A DNA stretch of 64,000 bases, from assembly GCA_024195265.1 (NCBI GenBank), contig JAJLRJ010000010.1, positions 24,166,181 through 24,230,180 of the forward strand. The letters run 5' to 3'. The translations under genes and the position numbers were made by a program. Under the pieces are notes generated by a model. The model was not told the DNA's origin, ran no database searches, and saw only the letters and a program-made list of their open reading frames with translations. Of this stretch, positions 43,801 to 55,954 are shown in pieces. This DNA is from Dendrophyllia cribrosa (lineage: Eukaryota; Cnidaria; Anthozoa; Scleractinia; Dendrophylliidae). How positions within the stretch are numbered: the stretch's first letter is position 1; every line of letters starts with the position of its first letter.

Positions 43801-44791
43801 TATGAATTATTGATGATTTCTTTAATATTGTTTACAACTGAGCAGATACCTGACACAATGTTGGTGCATAAAATGTTGCCTCCTACCAGTTGTTTTATTA
43901 ATAAGCCTTTCTCAGATTTCCTTTCTGCCAGTAAAGTGCATTTCGTTTACAGGTATGCAGTAATAAGAGAAGAGCCAAGCTATATTATTGCATATTATAA
44001 TCATTTTTATCTGCTTTGTGGTAGAATGTCAACAAAGAGCAGCCTTGAAAATAGTAGCAATGATCATGAAGCAGCCAAACAAGAAAACAACAGAAAATGG
44101 ACAGGATCAGTATGCTGTCCTCAAGATAATTAAGGTAAATGTTCACACAGTCTTAAAAATCCTTGAAAAGTCCTTACTCATCAATAGTTTGTAAAGAATG
44201 AGGGTCTTTATGTACATGTTATTGATTTTATAAACTTTTAGCTAACTTTTCTTGTCTTAAACAAACTAAAAATTCTGATTAATATCAGATTGAATAGGTT
44301 TACAGGGAAGATTTTGAAGCCGTTTACTAAAAAAAAACATTGAAATGTCTTTGAATTTGCCCGGAAAAAGAATATGCAAGAATATTAAAGATAAAATGTA
44401 TTTCATCGCATACATGTACAACATGTAGATACAACCAAGTACATTGTCCAACATTTTAAGAAGCATTTTAATAAGACAGGTATCTTCTTTTATAATGTAA
44501 TAACAAGATGTCGCTTTCTTTTAGGATACTGGATCAATGGATAAAATCATCAAAAGAAGATTTCAGCCAATCATTTTGATGACCAACTTCTTTGGCGAGG
44601 GACTCATTTATGTTGTGGCAGAAACAATCATCGTTTGCGATGTAACTACTAAAAAGATAGGTGATGCTCTGGTAATTTTATTGGCAATGTATAATATAGA
44701 GAACAAAGAGTTAGCCCTCATGGGTATTTTACTTGACAAATGCCCACTGTCAGTTTCAACATTGCAAAATGTTCTTTCAAATATCAAATAG
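40862..44791 (+). pseudogene. SAM-domain gene of the outer element (6 exons, frame breaks)
   Basis: Proposed exons: 40,862-40,960; 41,129-41,249; 41,963-42,242; 43,011-43,040; 44,025-44,134; 44,525-44,791. Exons 1-2 spell a sterile alpha motif domain: MTVDDIAKLLANKGL, then AEIDGGQVTTLT. Exon 1 needs a two-base change near its end to avoid a stop, and exon 2 shifts frame near 41,175. Exon 3 is serine-rich and acidic, and its donor (ACA|GTGATC) is weak. Exons 3-6 then join in one frame, ending with ILLDKCPLSVSTLQNVLSNI and a stop. The C-terminal part resembles SAMD3-like proteins carried on animal transposons, an uncertain recollection. The usual long middle region is missing. It is probably decayed cargo or a helper gene. 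Confidence 0.5.
42470..42905. repeat. 94-bp repeat, about four further copies
   Basis: The units match 29,199-29,893 and lie inside intron 3 of the SAM gene. Spacing is 93-94 bp, except one unit lengthened by about 14 bp that contains TACATGTA. Confidence 0.9.
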
Positions 44792-45014
44792 TATTAATAT
44801 CTTATTGTTGTGAAAATTTTGAAGTTTAATTGCCACTTGAAAAGAAAAAACCTTCTTCATACATGTACATATGCAAAGATAGTAGACTGTACTCACAAAC
44901 AGCCACCCTGCAATTTTTGTTTGATTAGGTTCTGACCAAAAAATAATTACCGTGTAATAATGATTCAGCCCATTGTTTTGATGACCAACTTGTTTGACGA
45001 GTGCCTCATTTATT

Positions 45015-45504
45015 GTTAATAACAATGACAGGCCAAACGCGACTCCTATTGGGCCACAGATTTTAGAAAGAATACATTTTTGATGTTAGAATGTACTTCA
45101 AACCGACAGAAACTTTCCAATATACCCATTTTTCCTCTTGCCACCCATCAGGGGCCAAGAAAGGATTATAACTTCATAGATATAACACTGTCAGAAGTCA
45201 AACATCACGAAGGAATGTCGGGTTTGAAAAGAAAAACGAAAACAAACAAAGAATATTACCGTTTCTAACAGAATACCGCCCTTCTGTGCCAAATCAGTTC
45301 AAAAACCATTTTAATAAACAAATGGTTTATTATAGAAAGGCAACCATTATTGAAAGAAATATTCAAGGAGCCTCCCATAATCTCCTACAGAAAGGGAAGT
45401 CTTTAAAAGACATACTCGTAAGAGCTAAAATATGATGCGAAGGTCGAAGATACAACATATTGACCCGCAATAGGAGTTGCATTTGGCCTTTCATTATTAT
45501 TAAC
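45015..45504. mobile_element. ~490-bp inverted-repeat element inside the outer element
   Basis: GTTAATAACAATGACAGGCC followed by AAACGCGACTCCTATTG at the left pairs with CAATAGGAGTTGCATTTGGC followed by CTTTCATTATTATTAAC at the right, about 37 bp with a few mismatches. It has no transposase. A 62-codon frame inside shows no domain. Confidence 0.75.
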
Positions 45505-46312
45505 TATCATGTACGCTGGGAGAATACTGCATATTGCAACAGTATCATTACATTGCACAGGTTTCCTTTCAATATAATTTTATATCATATATTTTGAGAG
45601 TTGATAGAAAGTTGTGAAATTGTTTGATACAGCTTAGTTACTGTCATGGACAGATTACATAAAATTAATGTTGTTATATTGCTAATAGAGCAGACCACAT
45701 AAAACTGAAGGAGGATAATTAAGCATGTTGTGTAATGCTTGAGCTATATACAATTAAATACCAATGGTTATGTTGTTTAACATATATATTGTCATTTCTT
45801 ACTGTTTTGAAGGGACGTATTTTACTTATACATGTAGAGGGACTCTGCAAATGGTCTTATTGGACTGATCGAAGTACTACAACAAACTTTTTTTCAAAGT
45901 CCAAAAAAAAAGTCCAATTAGAAGGCCAAAATGGTTCTCTACTTAAAACCTCATATTAAATACCAATCTGGGCCCTTTAAAGGGGGGGGGGGCATTTCCA
46001 GGTTAATAAAAGCCCTGCTTATGATGCGGAATGGTCAATACTTTAATATAAAGCAAACCTCTTAATAGTGCCAAACCAGATCTAAAAAAGGGAGCCATTT
46101 ATAGTTTTGCAATTAGCCCTACAGGGGCCAAAATCAGGGCGTTCATTAGGCATCGGAGATCGGAGAATTCTCCGCCTACTACGCAAAATTATCCGGCTAA
46201 ATTTCGATGGCAATATGTAGCTATCTTCACTCTTTCATAATATTCTCCTGTTACTTTACACTATTCTCCTACTACTACAATTCTTAATGAAAATTCTGCA
46301 AAATGGTCCACA
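45505..46312. other. No gene recognised
   Basis: AT-rich sequence between the small element and the right subterminal array, including a G9-10 run near 45,982. Nothing coding is recognised. Confidence 0.45.
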
Positions 46313-47030
46313 TGCCAAAACAGACCCACAAAATTAGAGCCGTATCTGGGTCAAAATATAGCCCTACTTTAAGGGCTAAAAGAGTACCTTATTAGGTTAT
46401 AAAACAGACCTCCTTCGAAAGATGCCAAAACAGACCTACAAAAAATAGAGCCGTATCTGGGTCAAAATATAGCCCTACTTAAGGGCTAAAAGAGTACCTT
46501 ATTGGGTTATAAAACAGACCTCCTTCGAAAGATGCCAAAACAGACCCACAAAAAATAGAGCCGTATCTGGGTCAAAATATAGCCCTACTTTAAGGGCTAA
46601 AAGAGTACCTTATTAGGTTATAAAACAGACCTCCTTCGAAAGATGCCAAAACAGACCCACAAAAAATAGAGCCGTATCTGGGTCAAAATATAGCCTTACT
46701 TTAAGGGCTAAAAGACTACCTTACTAGGTTATAAAACACACCTCCTTCGAAAGATGCCAAAACAGACCCACAAAAAATAGAGCCGTATCTGGGTCAAAAT
46801 ATAGCCCTACTTTAAGGGCCAAAAGAGTACCTTATTAGGTTATAAAACAGCCTTCCTTCGAAAGATGCCAAAACAAACCCACAAAAAATAGAGCCGTATC
46901 TGGGTCAAAATATAGCCCTACTTTAAACGCTAAAAGAGTACCTTATTAGGTTATAAAACAGACCTCCTTCGAAAGATGCCAAAACAGACCCAAAAAGAAT
47001 AGAGCCGTATCTGGGTCAAAATTTTGGCTC
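46313..47030. repeat. 110/111-bp tandem repeat, about 6.5 copies
   Basis: GATGCCAAAACAGACCCACA starts units at about 46,313, 46,421, 46,531, 46,642, 46,753, 46,864 and 46,975. Copies are more alike than those of the 94-bp array. The array stops about 40 bp from the outer element's right terminus, the position expected of subterminal transposase-binding repeats. Confidence 0.95.
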
Positions 47031-47071
47031 CATTTTTGGGGCTAAAACAGTCCTCATGGATTTACTGTGTG

Positions 47072-49140
47072 CCCAAGAAGGACCGCAATTCACTCACATT
47101 CGTCGGAACTGGGGCATTTTTAACGGCTGCAATCTTCTAATGAACTGGGTGCAACCCATCACCTTCAACACTTAGGCCAAGATACACAACTTGCTTCGTC
47201 AGGAAAATACACTTGTTCAGCTTTAATCGCACATTGTACTTGTGTAGTCTTTCTAATACCTCGGCCAGAATTTCCAAGTTCTCTTTAGTGTCAACTCCGC
47301 CAATAAGGATATCATCTTGATTACACACACATTTCTCAACCCCTTGTAAAATCTTGTCCATGGTCGCTTGGAAAATCGTTGGCGCAGATTTTACACCATA
47401 TGGCAACTTCCGGTGTAGGCGTACAGTCCTTTATGAGTGTTAATACTTAAGTACTTCTGGCTGACCCCATCGACACTCATTTGTGCATAAGCATGTGAAA
47501 GATCAAGTTTGGTGAACACCTTGGATCCAGCAAGAGTGGAATACAGGTCTTGCGCCGTTGGAAGTGGATACTGTTCATCATCAACCACTTGATTAATGGT
47601 CACCTTGTAATCATCGCATATTCGCACAGACCCATCAGCCTTTGGCACTACAACTATCGGGCTTGCCCAGTCACTATGCTCAATTTTAACAATAACACCA
47701 TATAACACCATTTTCCTCCAGTTTGTTGAGCTCTGCCTCTACAGCCTCTTTTAAAGCATAGGGTACCGGGCGTGCCTTGAAGTAAATCGGCGAAGAACCC
47801 TCGCGTACCCTAATGTGGGCCTCCAGTCCCTTCATGCCATCATATCCTTCATTAAAAAGTGTTGCGTGATTTTTAAGAAGGCGATCCACGATCCAGATTC
47901 TCACTCCCCGGTGTGTGCAAGCTAAAAATCTCGCTCCAATCGAGATTTAATTTCTCAAGCCAGTTCCTTCCCAGCAAAGTTGGCTTGCCACCATACTCAG
48001 CTACGATCATTGGAAGTGTACACTCTTTCCCTTTGTAAACGACTTTGCATTGCATTTGACCACATGTGCTTAAGGTTTCCCCTGTGTACGTCTTCAACCT
48101 TACATCAGTGTCCTGTAATGGGATGTTCTTAAATGTCCTTACGTACGTATATTTGCTCATAATAGAGAAGTTCGCCGCTGTGTCAAACTGCATATCAACA
48201 TTCATGCCATTTACTTCCAAGTTAACAAATTAATGTAGCCTTTGTTCGCTCCACCACCGCTAGTAGCATATAGACTGAAAATCCCCAGCTCATCGTCTAA
48301 GGCCTGGATTTCATCTTCGCCAGCCGCCAAATTCTGGACTCTTCCTCTGCCTGGCTTGCCTGAAGCCCCACTCCTACATGCTGAAGCTATGTGTCCAACC
48401 TGTTTGCACTTGAAGCACCTAGCACCCCGAAATCTGCAGGTCCGGAATGAGTGAATGCCATTGCACCGGAAACATTTTTGCTCAGCACCATTCCTATTGT
48501 CGCTTGTACTTACTTTGTTAACCGAGCTTGCCGCTTCCGTGCATGAACTCACGACCATTCTTGAACTAAACTCACGACAATTCTTATCTGTCAATTCTAT
48601 GGTAATGGCATTCTTGCAGGCACTTTCAAACGTTAAACCTGGAATGTTCAATAATTTGATTTAGATCTTTTCACTGTTCAGGCCACAAATAAATCTGTCC
48701 CTCGACGCAATGAATGGACAATTTCTTCAAAGCTACAATGCAGTCGTTGATTGACTCACCCGGTTGTTTATTCCGCATGCCAAAATGGAAACTTTCGGTT
48801 ATTTCCAACGGGGCAGGATCATAATGATCTTTGAGACGCTGCACAATATCTAGGAAGGACGAATCACTTGGTTTTACTGGCGATAAGAGATTGCTTAATA
48901 CAGAATAAACTTCTGGACCGACTTTGGTGAAAAAAATTGCCTTCTTTCGCTCTGCAATGCGTTGATTCGCAACCACGTGCTCCGAACCAGGAGTTTCAAC
49001 GATGGCATTCGCCGCGAAAAACATTTCCATTCGCTCCACATAAGCGCCAAATGTACGAAGCCATCCTCGTTGCCAAAATGTAGTATTTTATCTGGACACC
49101 AAATGAGCGCAACACAATTTGGCTGCTCGCAGCCAGGCAC
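47072..49140 (-). pseudogene. Ty3-type retrotransposon, 5' part: gag, protease, RT
   Basis: On the - strand, a Gag-like region (49,039-48,671, then 48,651-48,211 after a frame break) contains two zinc-knuckle-like cysteine groups (CFRCN, CFKCKQVGHIASAC). A retropepsin follows (48,220-47,873) with active site MQFDTAA, a change from DTGA/DSGA, and the flap-like region ending LLGRNWL. RT follows (47,904-47,137, at least two frame breaks) with ASPIVVVPK, FTKLDLSHAY, PYGVKSAP and QDDILIGG in place of the usual YxDD box. A stop lies at about 47,136. The sequence ends at 47,072 inside the LRSFLG box, where the 18.2-kb insertion starts. GGCAACGAGG near 49,070 may be just after the 5' LTR. It is clearly inactive. 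Confidence 0.9.
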
Positions 49141-50520
49141 ACAATAAAATCTTTAATGAATAATGAAGCCTCAAATACTCCGCATACTAATTTATACATG
49201 AATATGCTAATATGCAACTCCACTTTCGCATACTAATTTACAACATGAATATGCTAATATGTAACACATTATATTTTAAAAGTTCAGAAAATGTGCCACG
49301 CCAGCTATGAATCAAAGGGCTCTAAGAGCCATCTCGTTAATGCGAAACAAGGTAAGGTTAATTTAAAGGGCAAATTAAGGGGCCATTAGTTATCTTGCAA
49401 AAAAGTAAAAGAAAGTGTAGCGTTTTTGTTTTTTGAGTTAGCAAACAAATAACAGCATAACTGAACACTCTGAAGAGGTAAGAGCTAATGTCTTAAGGTG
49501 TCGTATACATGACCGCATGAAAGCGAGAGAAGTTATTTGAGACTTTTCACCAGTGTTAATTCAGTAGGTGCTTGTGAATAAAAGTGTAAACTGTCAAACT
49601 ATTTTTTTCATGGTTAATAAGAGTTTGATTACTTTTATTGGTTTTGTTTTGATAACTGCGAATTCCTTTCGCCGACAATAGAAATATTTTGCTGCACGAC
49701 TGCTTTAATGAAACGCATCCAGCGATTCCATTCAGATGACATTGGTTGAGAAACTTTGATCTTCGTGCCTGGATAAACTATATGGTGAAGAAAAACGTAT
49801 TTCGTGTTTTATTACTGGCATTCGATCACCAAATGTCCGGTGGAAAATATAGCCGTGTTTAGCTGAGTAGCACACGTTCAGCCATCACTTGCGGACCAAA
49901 AACTGGATAACGGCCAAATGTTTTAACCGATTTTAGTAGCCGATAGATGGGACTTCCCCTTGATGTGCAGTAAAGGCTGTGAGTACGAGCCACTTTTGAG
50001 ATTTTTTCCCTGAATTTGGGTCAAATCGCATGTTGTGATAAGTGCCCAAAATGGATAAACTTTGTATCCTCGGTTTTATTATACTTATTAGTGTTCATGA
50101 TTACAATTCATCTGATTAATAAGACAAAGGGTGACTGTTTATAGCTAGCGAATTTGAAGGTTTCAAATGAACTATTTTGTCCATAGCGAACAGCTGTAGT
50201 TTTGGCAAAATTCACGATCTCTTCACTGAATTTCGAAGACAGTAAGGGGCGCGGAAAGTTTACGGCAGAACGTTTTTATAAAGCAGAATTTCTCCGATCT
50301 AATTTCATATTTGTGACTTACTTGTCAATAGAAGTTAACAGAAATATTATAAGCGAAATCTATTTCCTGAGCGAAAATCAATATGAGGATCTAAAAAAAG
50401 CACTACACTGTCTCAAAATAGTTTGGTCCTAGAAGGGCTTACATCCAACATCCAGCAAGTCACGGAGACTTTGGAATCGCATGGAGCAAAAGACTTTGAC
50501 GAGAACTTTGCTTTTATGCA
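49141..50520. other. No gene; ~50-bp direct repeat near the Ty3 end
   Basis: GCATACTAATTTA.ACATGAATATGCTAATATG occurs at about 49,184 and 49,228. This may be part of the retrotransposon's 5' LTR, but no second LTR is available for comparison. No coding signal is seen to 50,520. A 76-codon frame at 50,202-50,432 has no family signature. Confidence 0.4.
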
Positions 50521-50875
50521 CACTAAAAATTAAAGTGTATTTTTACAACAGTAAAAATGTAAAATTACACTTGTTCAGTGTAAACCATTGCACTAAAATT
50601 ATGATGTTATATTACACATGATATTAGTATTTTTACACTATGTTAAAGTGTAAAACTGTAGGCAGTTTTTATGGAGATAATAGTACACAGTAGAAAGTCT
50701 ATTTTTACACTGTTTTACTGTAAAGTAATACGCAAGTTCTTGTGTACTTTTAGACCATTAACAGGGTAAATATATAAACCACTGTAAGGGTAGTTTTATA
50801 CTTGTAAAGTTATAGAATTAAACGCACATTCTATGTATGGTCAAATAATAATAATAATAATAATAATAATAATTT
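50521..50875. repeat. TTTTACACTGTAAA-rich block and AAT microsatellite
   Basis: Words like GTGTAAAA/TTTTACAC recur on both strands through about 50,800, a set of short mutually inverted repeats. An (AAT)n run follows at about 50,847-50,872. Confidence 0.5.
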
Positions 50876-51072
50876 TTTTAACTTTATTAAAAATAGCAAT
50901 AATTATAATTTTCAATAACTATAAATTGATACTCAAATTTACTTAATTACTTAATTGATTAATTACTTAATTACTTAATAAATTTCTTTACAAAGCCTTT
51001 AAAATGTATGTATACCTACATGTATATGAAAAATATATCAATAAAAGACTAAAAAAAGATAGTACAATATAC

Positions 51073-54000
51073 AATAATAATAATAATAACAATAATAATA
51101 ATAATACATTTATATAGCGTCTTTTCCCAGTGGTCCAAAAACGCTTCACAGAAGGGAAATTATAATTAAAAACTACAAATTGCCTAACTATGTCTATAAA
51201 AATAAAATATAATTCATAAAAAATACAATAACAATGCAATGAAAATTCAATGATCCATGTAAGCCTGTAAAAATAAATGTTCCTTAAGTTTCCGTTTAAA
51301 AGTTTCGACTGATTGCAAGTCTCTTAATGACTGTGGAAGGGAGTTCCACAACACTGCTGAAGCCAGGGCAAACGACCGACCGCATAAGACTTAAGATTGT
51401 ACACGGCCGGTATCTTCAAAAGGTTTTTGGAAGATGAACGAAGTGATCTTGAAGGTGTATCGGATATAAGAAGATCTGTTAAATAAGTTGGAACCTGCTT
51501 ATTGAGTGCTTTAAATGTAATCAGAAGAATCTTAAATTCTATCCGCTGTTGGATGGGTAGCCAATCGAGTTCCTTGAGGAGAGGGGTTATGTGATCATAT
51601 TTATTAGATTTAAACACTATTCTTGCAGCGCAGTTTAGTACTCGTTGGAGCCTTTGCAATAAATATTTCGGAACGCCATTCAGCAAGGAGTTGCAATAAT
51701 CAACCTTTGAAGTAACAAAGGCATGTACGAGGGTTTCGTAGTTTCGGTGTTGAGAAACCCCCTAAACTTGGAGATGTTTCGCAGGTGAAAAAAGCAGATT
51801 TACACACCGCTGTTATGTGGGGAACCATTGACAGAGAATTATCGAGAGTGACACCAATGTCCTTTGCAGTGGAGGAACAGTTAACCACCTCATCAACAAT
51901 GGTCAGATTACCGATGTTTGGTCTTGGACGATAACAAGAGGAAAAAACCAGCACCTCCGTTTTATCCTGGTTTAGCTTGAGTCGATTATGTACCATCCAA
52001 AGATCGATATCACGTACACAGGCCTCCATCCAGGTCCTGACCCGGTCCGCATCATTTGTACAGCATGATTTAAATGATATATACAGTTGCGAGTCATCAG
52101 CATAAAAATGGTAATTCATTTGATGTTGCTTGGCAATGTCACCCAATGGAGAAGTGTATAAAGAATACAAGATCGGTCCCAGAACTGAACCTTGAGGGAC
52201 ACCTTGAGTGAGACATAGTGAATTCGATGAGGTGTTATTAACTTTCCACATATTGCGTGCGGTCAGACAAATATGAGACAAGCCAGTCTAACGCTCTACC
52301 ACGAATCCCAAAACGAGTAGAAAGCCTCCGTATTAAAATCGTATGGTCTACAGTGTCAAATTCTGCAGATAAGTCAAGAAGAACGAGGATGACTGAATGA
52401 CCATTATCAATCGCGGTAACAATATCATTATGAACTTTTATTAACGCGGTCTCTGTGCTATGGAATTTCTTGTATGCAGACTGTAAGGGTTCATAAAGGT
52501 GATTATCTTCAAGATAGCTGGTTAGTTGAAGAGCCACAGCTTTCTCAATTACTTTGGACAGAAAACTCAAATTGGAGACGGGGCGGTAATTCTTAAACTC
52601 CGTCTGATCGAGATTTGGTTTCTTTAATAATGGCTTTAAAACAGTCTCTTTAAGTTTTGCCGACATAGATCCAGATTTCAATGACAAATTAACAATTCCA
52701 GTGATGACGGGCAGTAAAACATCGAGATTTGTGGTAAAAAGACTTCCAGGAATGGGATCGAGATCACAAGCCTTCTTCGCCATCGGTCGAGCTATGGAAA
52801 ACAAGTCATCAATAGGCACATCAGCAAAATAATCGAGACTGCAGGAACACACGGGTGTATCCTCGTAGAGGCGAGAGTCTTGAGGACATCGTTCATCAAG
52901 GCTATGATGAATCATGTCAATCTTGTCAACAAAAAAGTTAATAAAGCAATTAGCTAATTCAGATGAAGTGCTGTCGGGAGGATATGATATATCAGGTTGT
53001 GCATGCAGCAACTTATCAACAATTCCAAAAAGTTTTCGTTGGTCGGATTGATTGTCATTGACAATTTGAGAATAATAAATAGCCCTAGATGACCATAGAA
53101 AACGATTAACTAAGCGAGATTGCTCAGTGAACCTTAAACGATCATGCGGTAGTCGACTTTTCCTCCAATGCCTTTTCAGCTGTCTTTTTTTCCTCTTTGC
53201 AATCTTGATTTCATTAGAGTACCATGGTGCGGCTGGACGAACTGTGACTGTGCGAGTCGAGAGTGGTGCGTAAAAATTCAATATACTTAATAGTTCTGAA
53301 TTGTATAACTCAACACTTTGGGACATGTCCACAAGGTCAACTTTTAACAATGAAGATTTTTCAATGCTATCTCGGAACGCATCAGATTCGATCGATTTAA
53401 GGTTACGGCACAAGATAGTTTTCCTCTCATAACACAGCTTTCTAATATCAAGTGAACACATCAATGTAAAATGATCAGAAATCATAGGATCATGAACATC
53501 AACAGAATGTACAAAGTTTTCATCGTCATTCCGGTCAATAATCAAATCCAAGACATTAGCAGCACGATGGGTAGCTTGAGTAGCATGTAGTCTCAAATTG
53601 AACGCCCCTAGCAGATTAATAAAATTAGTCGTGGAGACGTCAGAAGAATTATCGATGTGAAAATTGAAATCACCAGTAATAATTAGTAAGGATCCAGACT
53701 TGACAACATAATCCTCAAGAAGCGAACTAAATTCTTCCATGAAGCAATTCATTGAATTATTCTCAGAGGATGAAGGAGGGCGATAGATGACTACAATGTA
53801 AACATCATTTGAAAGCACCTTCATTTGTATTCCTATGGCTTCAAAAGATCTGTAATTGGTAAAATATTCAGTAGAAACAACCATCAACGTCCGCTTAAAC
53901 ATAACGCCAACACCTCCACCCCTACCTTCTCTAGGAGCATGATAGAAACGATAACCATTTGGAACCAAATAGCCTATTGTAATTCCATCAATATCTCCAG

Positions 54001-54178
54001 GGCGAAGCCAGGTCTCAGTAATGGTAAATATATCAAAGTTCCTCTCAACAATATAATCCTTCAAAATAATAGCCTTATAACACAACTGTAAGAATGTTTT
54101 ATGCTCCTTAATTGTATAATAAGTCTGGTGTAAGTAAAGACAAGAGAATCGCACATTAAAGATATTTTGTTGCAAAAA
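51073..54178 (-). mobile_element. CR1/L2-like LINE, ORF2 with frame breaks, 5'-truncated
   Basis: A 645-codon frame (54,175-52,238) holds an apurinic endonuclease domain (TETWL, GDFNFH, ISDHF) and the first half of reverse transcriptase (YRPVSNLSFLSKVIEK, SAEFDTVDH). A one-base shift near 52,248 leads into the rest (52,281-51,700: [22 protein letters not shown]). Another shift leads to the C-terminal helix region (51,686-51,324: WLPIQQRIEFKILLITFKAL). The 3' tail ends in (ATT)n at about 51,073-51,106, the short tandem tail usual for this group. SAEFD replaces the usual SAAFD. No ORF1 is found. It copies itself by target-primed reverse transcription when intact; this copy is dead. Confidence 0.9.
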
Positions 54179-55827
54179 CTAGCCAGAAGACAAAAAGAGT
54201 AACGTTTACTACTTTAACGGAAAACTTAGAATGCTTTGAGTTTTTCCGAGTAAAAATATTAAAACTCTCTGAATATCTATCTTCAGAAGAAATCACTTCC
54301 CCTTGAAACAAAAATCCAACTTTGGTCAAATCATTCACTTGTAAGTAGATGACTTTCATACCCACCAGGCCTTGTTAGTGGCAAATACTCTTACACGTAT
54401 TCAGGCCTGTAACCCATATACACCCCGATGTGTGAAAGATAATGGCTTCTTATAGTCTTGACAACGCATGATGGGTACATCTTTCTATTTCTCTCCCCAG
54501 ATTTTAATATTGGAGATAGATGCGCGTAAATTACGTACCTTGTTTCGGCATGGTTTCGATTGCGAACCATACTTGCACTGCTCCGAGCAAATCACACCTT
54601 GTGTTTTGCAAGGGCAACCACGATTTGTATTTGTTGCTGTCCGCTACATCATTTACAACAAGAAAATCCAATCTCACTCGAACCACTCCTTTCCTCAACA
54701 AGGCAGCTAAAAAATGGAGATAGGAGCAAGATTTCTAATGAGACTTCTTACAAACACCTATCAATCAAAGTACCGAAAATACAAAAGAAAACAACTCTTA
54801 ATTTTCCATCGACCCTAACACTATGACTGTGAAACCCACTGTAACAGAGAAAGTGTACGCTCTACAGCATTCGCTATTTTGTACAACTATACATTTTTTT
54901 CTAAATATCAATCTATTGACATCACTTAAATTCCTTCCAAATGAACAACCTTGCGTACTACAACATAATATCTTTCATTACAATCAATGTGTACAACAAG
55001 TTAATATACCTTTCAAATTCTCATTAAAAATAACCTCCATTTTTTCATTTACTAAACTAAAGTTAATCACATCTTAAGTCTGACTTCCATTTTTACTTTT
55101 CTATAGTAAGATGCTAAGATAGAAGTATTTGCGACATGATTTTAGTCACTGCTAGCTCAAATAATATATTAGCTTACTGATAGACAAACCTCTGATTTTG
55201 TCACCTCACAATATAACACGATCGACGGGAAATAATCCAGAAACATTCGGCTCTTGTGCTTCCATGCCTTCAAAGTACTTGAATAAGTTTCAAAAGGGTT
55301 TAAAAAAATGTTATACAAACACTTAAGCACGTGCTTACCAGCACAAAGTCGACCCGGTCTTGCCAAATTCAAAATGGCGACTGTTTGCAAGTTTCCATGC
55401 GGTAGCGTAACGTGGATATGACAAGTTAATGACATACCAATACCCTGGGGAAATTAACAATAGGTCCGGGGTTACTCCCCAAAAATTTTAGTGGCGGTGT
55501 GTGGCGTCCTTCTTGAAATCCTTATCCTATTACAAAACATATCCTTTACCGCCTTATAGCTTATATAAAGGACTACCCCCCGGACAAAAGTTACAACTGA
55601 GAAACCATCACTACACATCTAATACACATGTCCACTACATCTCGTTTTGCGCAAGCGCATTAACGAGATAAAAACGACTATAAACCGAAAAAGAAAAGTG
55701 GAAACGTTTTCCCCCTATATAAGTGCAGTGGCACTGGACCTCGGGAAAAAGGTACAGAAACTGATAACATTACTTGATATTTTGTATAACATTTCGTTTT
55801 CCAACGTATTTAAAATAAATACCTCCT
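54179..55827. other. No gene recognised
   Basis: Short frames at 54,468-54,826 and 54,823-55,077 (+) and 55,169-55,435 (-) show no domains or splice context. The composition is ordinary AT-rich intergenic DNA. Confidence 0.45.
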
Positions 55828-55954
55828 ATTAGCCTCGTTTTTCTCGGTCAGTACCGTAAGTTACGGACGGAGTTTTTTCCCTGCTGGCCATAAATCGAGG
55901 GGAAAAAACGAGGATCCGTAACTTACGGTACGGAGCGACAAAAACGAGGCTAAT
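55828..55954. mobile_element. Palindromic MITE (~127 bp)
   Basis: ATTAGCCTCGTTTTTCTCGG pairs with the complement of CGACAAAAACGAGGCTAAT. CCGTAAGTTACGGA steps lie in both arms. No target duplication is clear. Confidence 0.8.

Larger units (their letters stand above)
28893..47069. mobile_element. 18.2-kb inverted-repeat insertion splitting the Ty3 element (outer element)
   Basis: It starts CACAG (28,893-28,897) and ends CTGTG (47,065-47,069). Inward, AGGACTATTTCAGCCC at the left matches the reversed right end AGGACTGTTTTAGCCC at 14 of 16 positions, with an 8-bp length difference between the two motifs. TG flanks both sides (28,891-28,892 and 47,070-47,071). Taking out the insert and one TG leaves the Ty3 reading frame continuous across the gap. 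Contents: 94-bp repeats, a nested 10-kb element (29,894-39,917), a SAM-domain gene and 110/111-bp repeats at the right end. Without the nested element the length is about 8.15 kb. CACxG ends with a short duplication recall the CACTA/Mirage/Chapaev group, but no such transposase is seen. It may be non-autonomous. Confidence 0.75.

Noticed and set aside
49141..49300. 5' LTR of the Ty3 element
   Set aside because: It may be here, but with the 3' end of the element missing there is no second LTR to compare, so I did not set boundaries.
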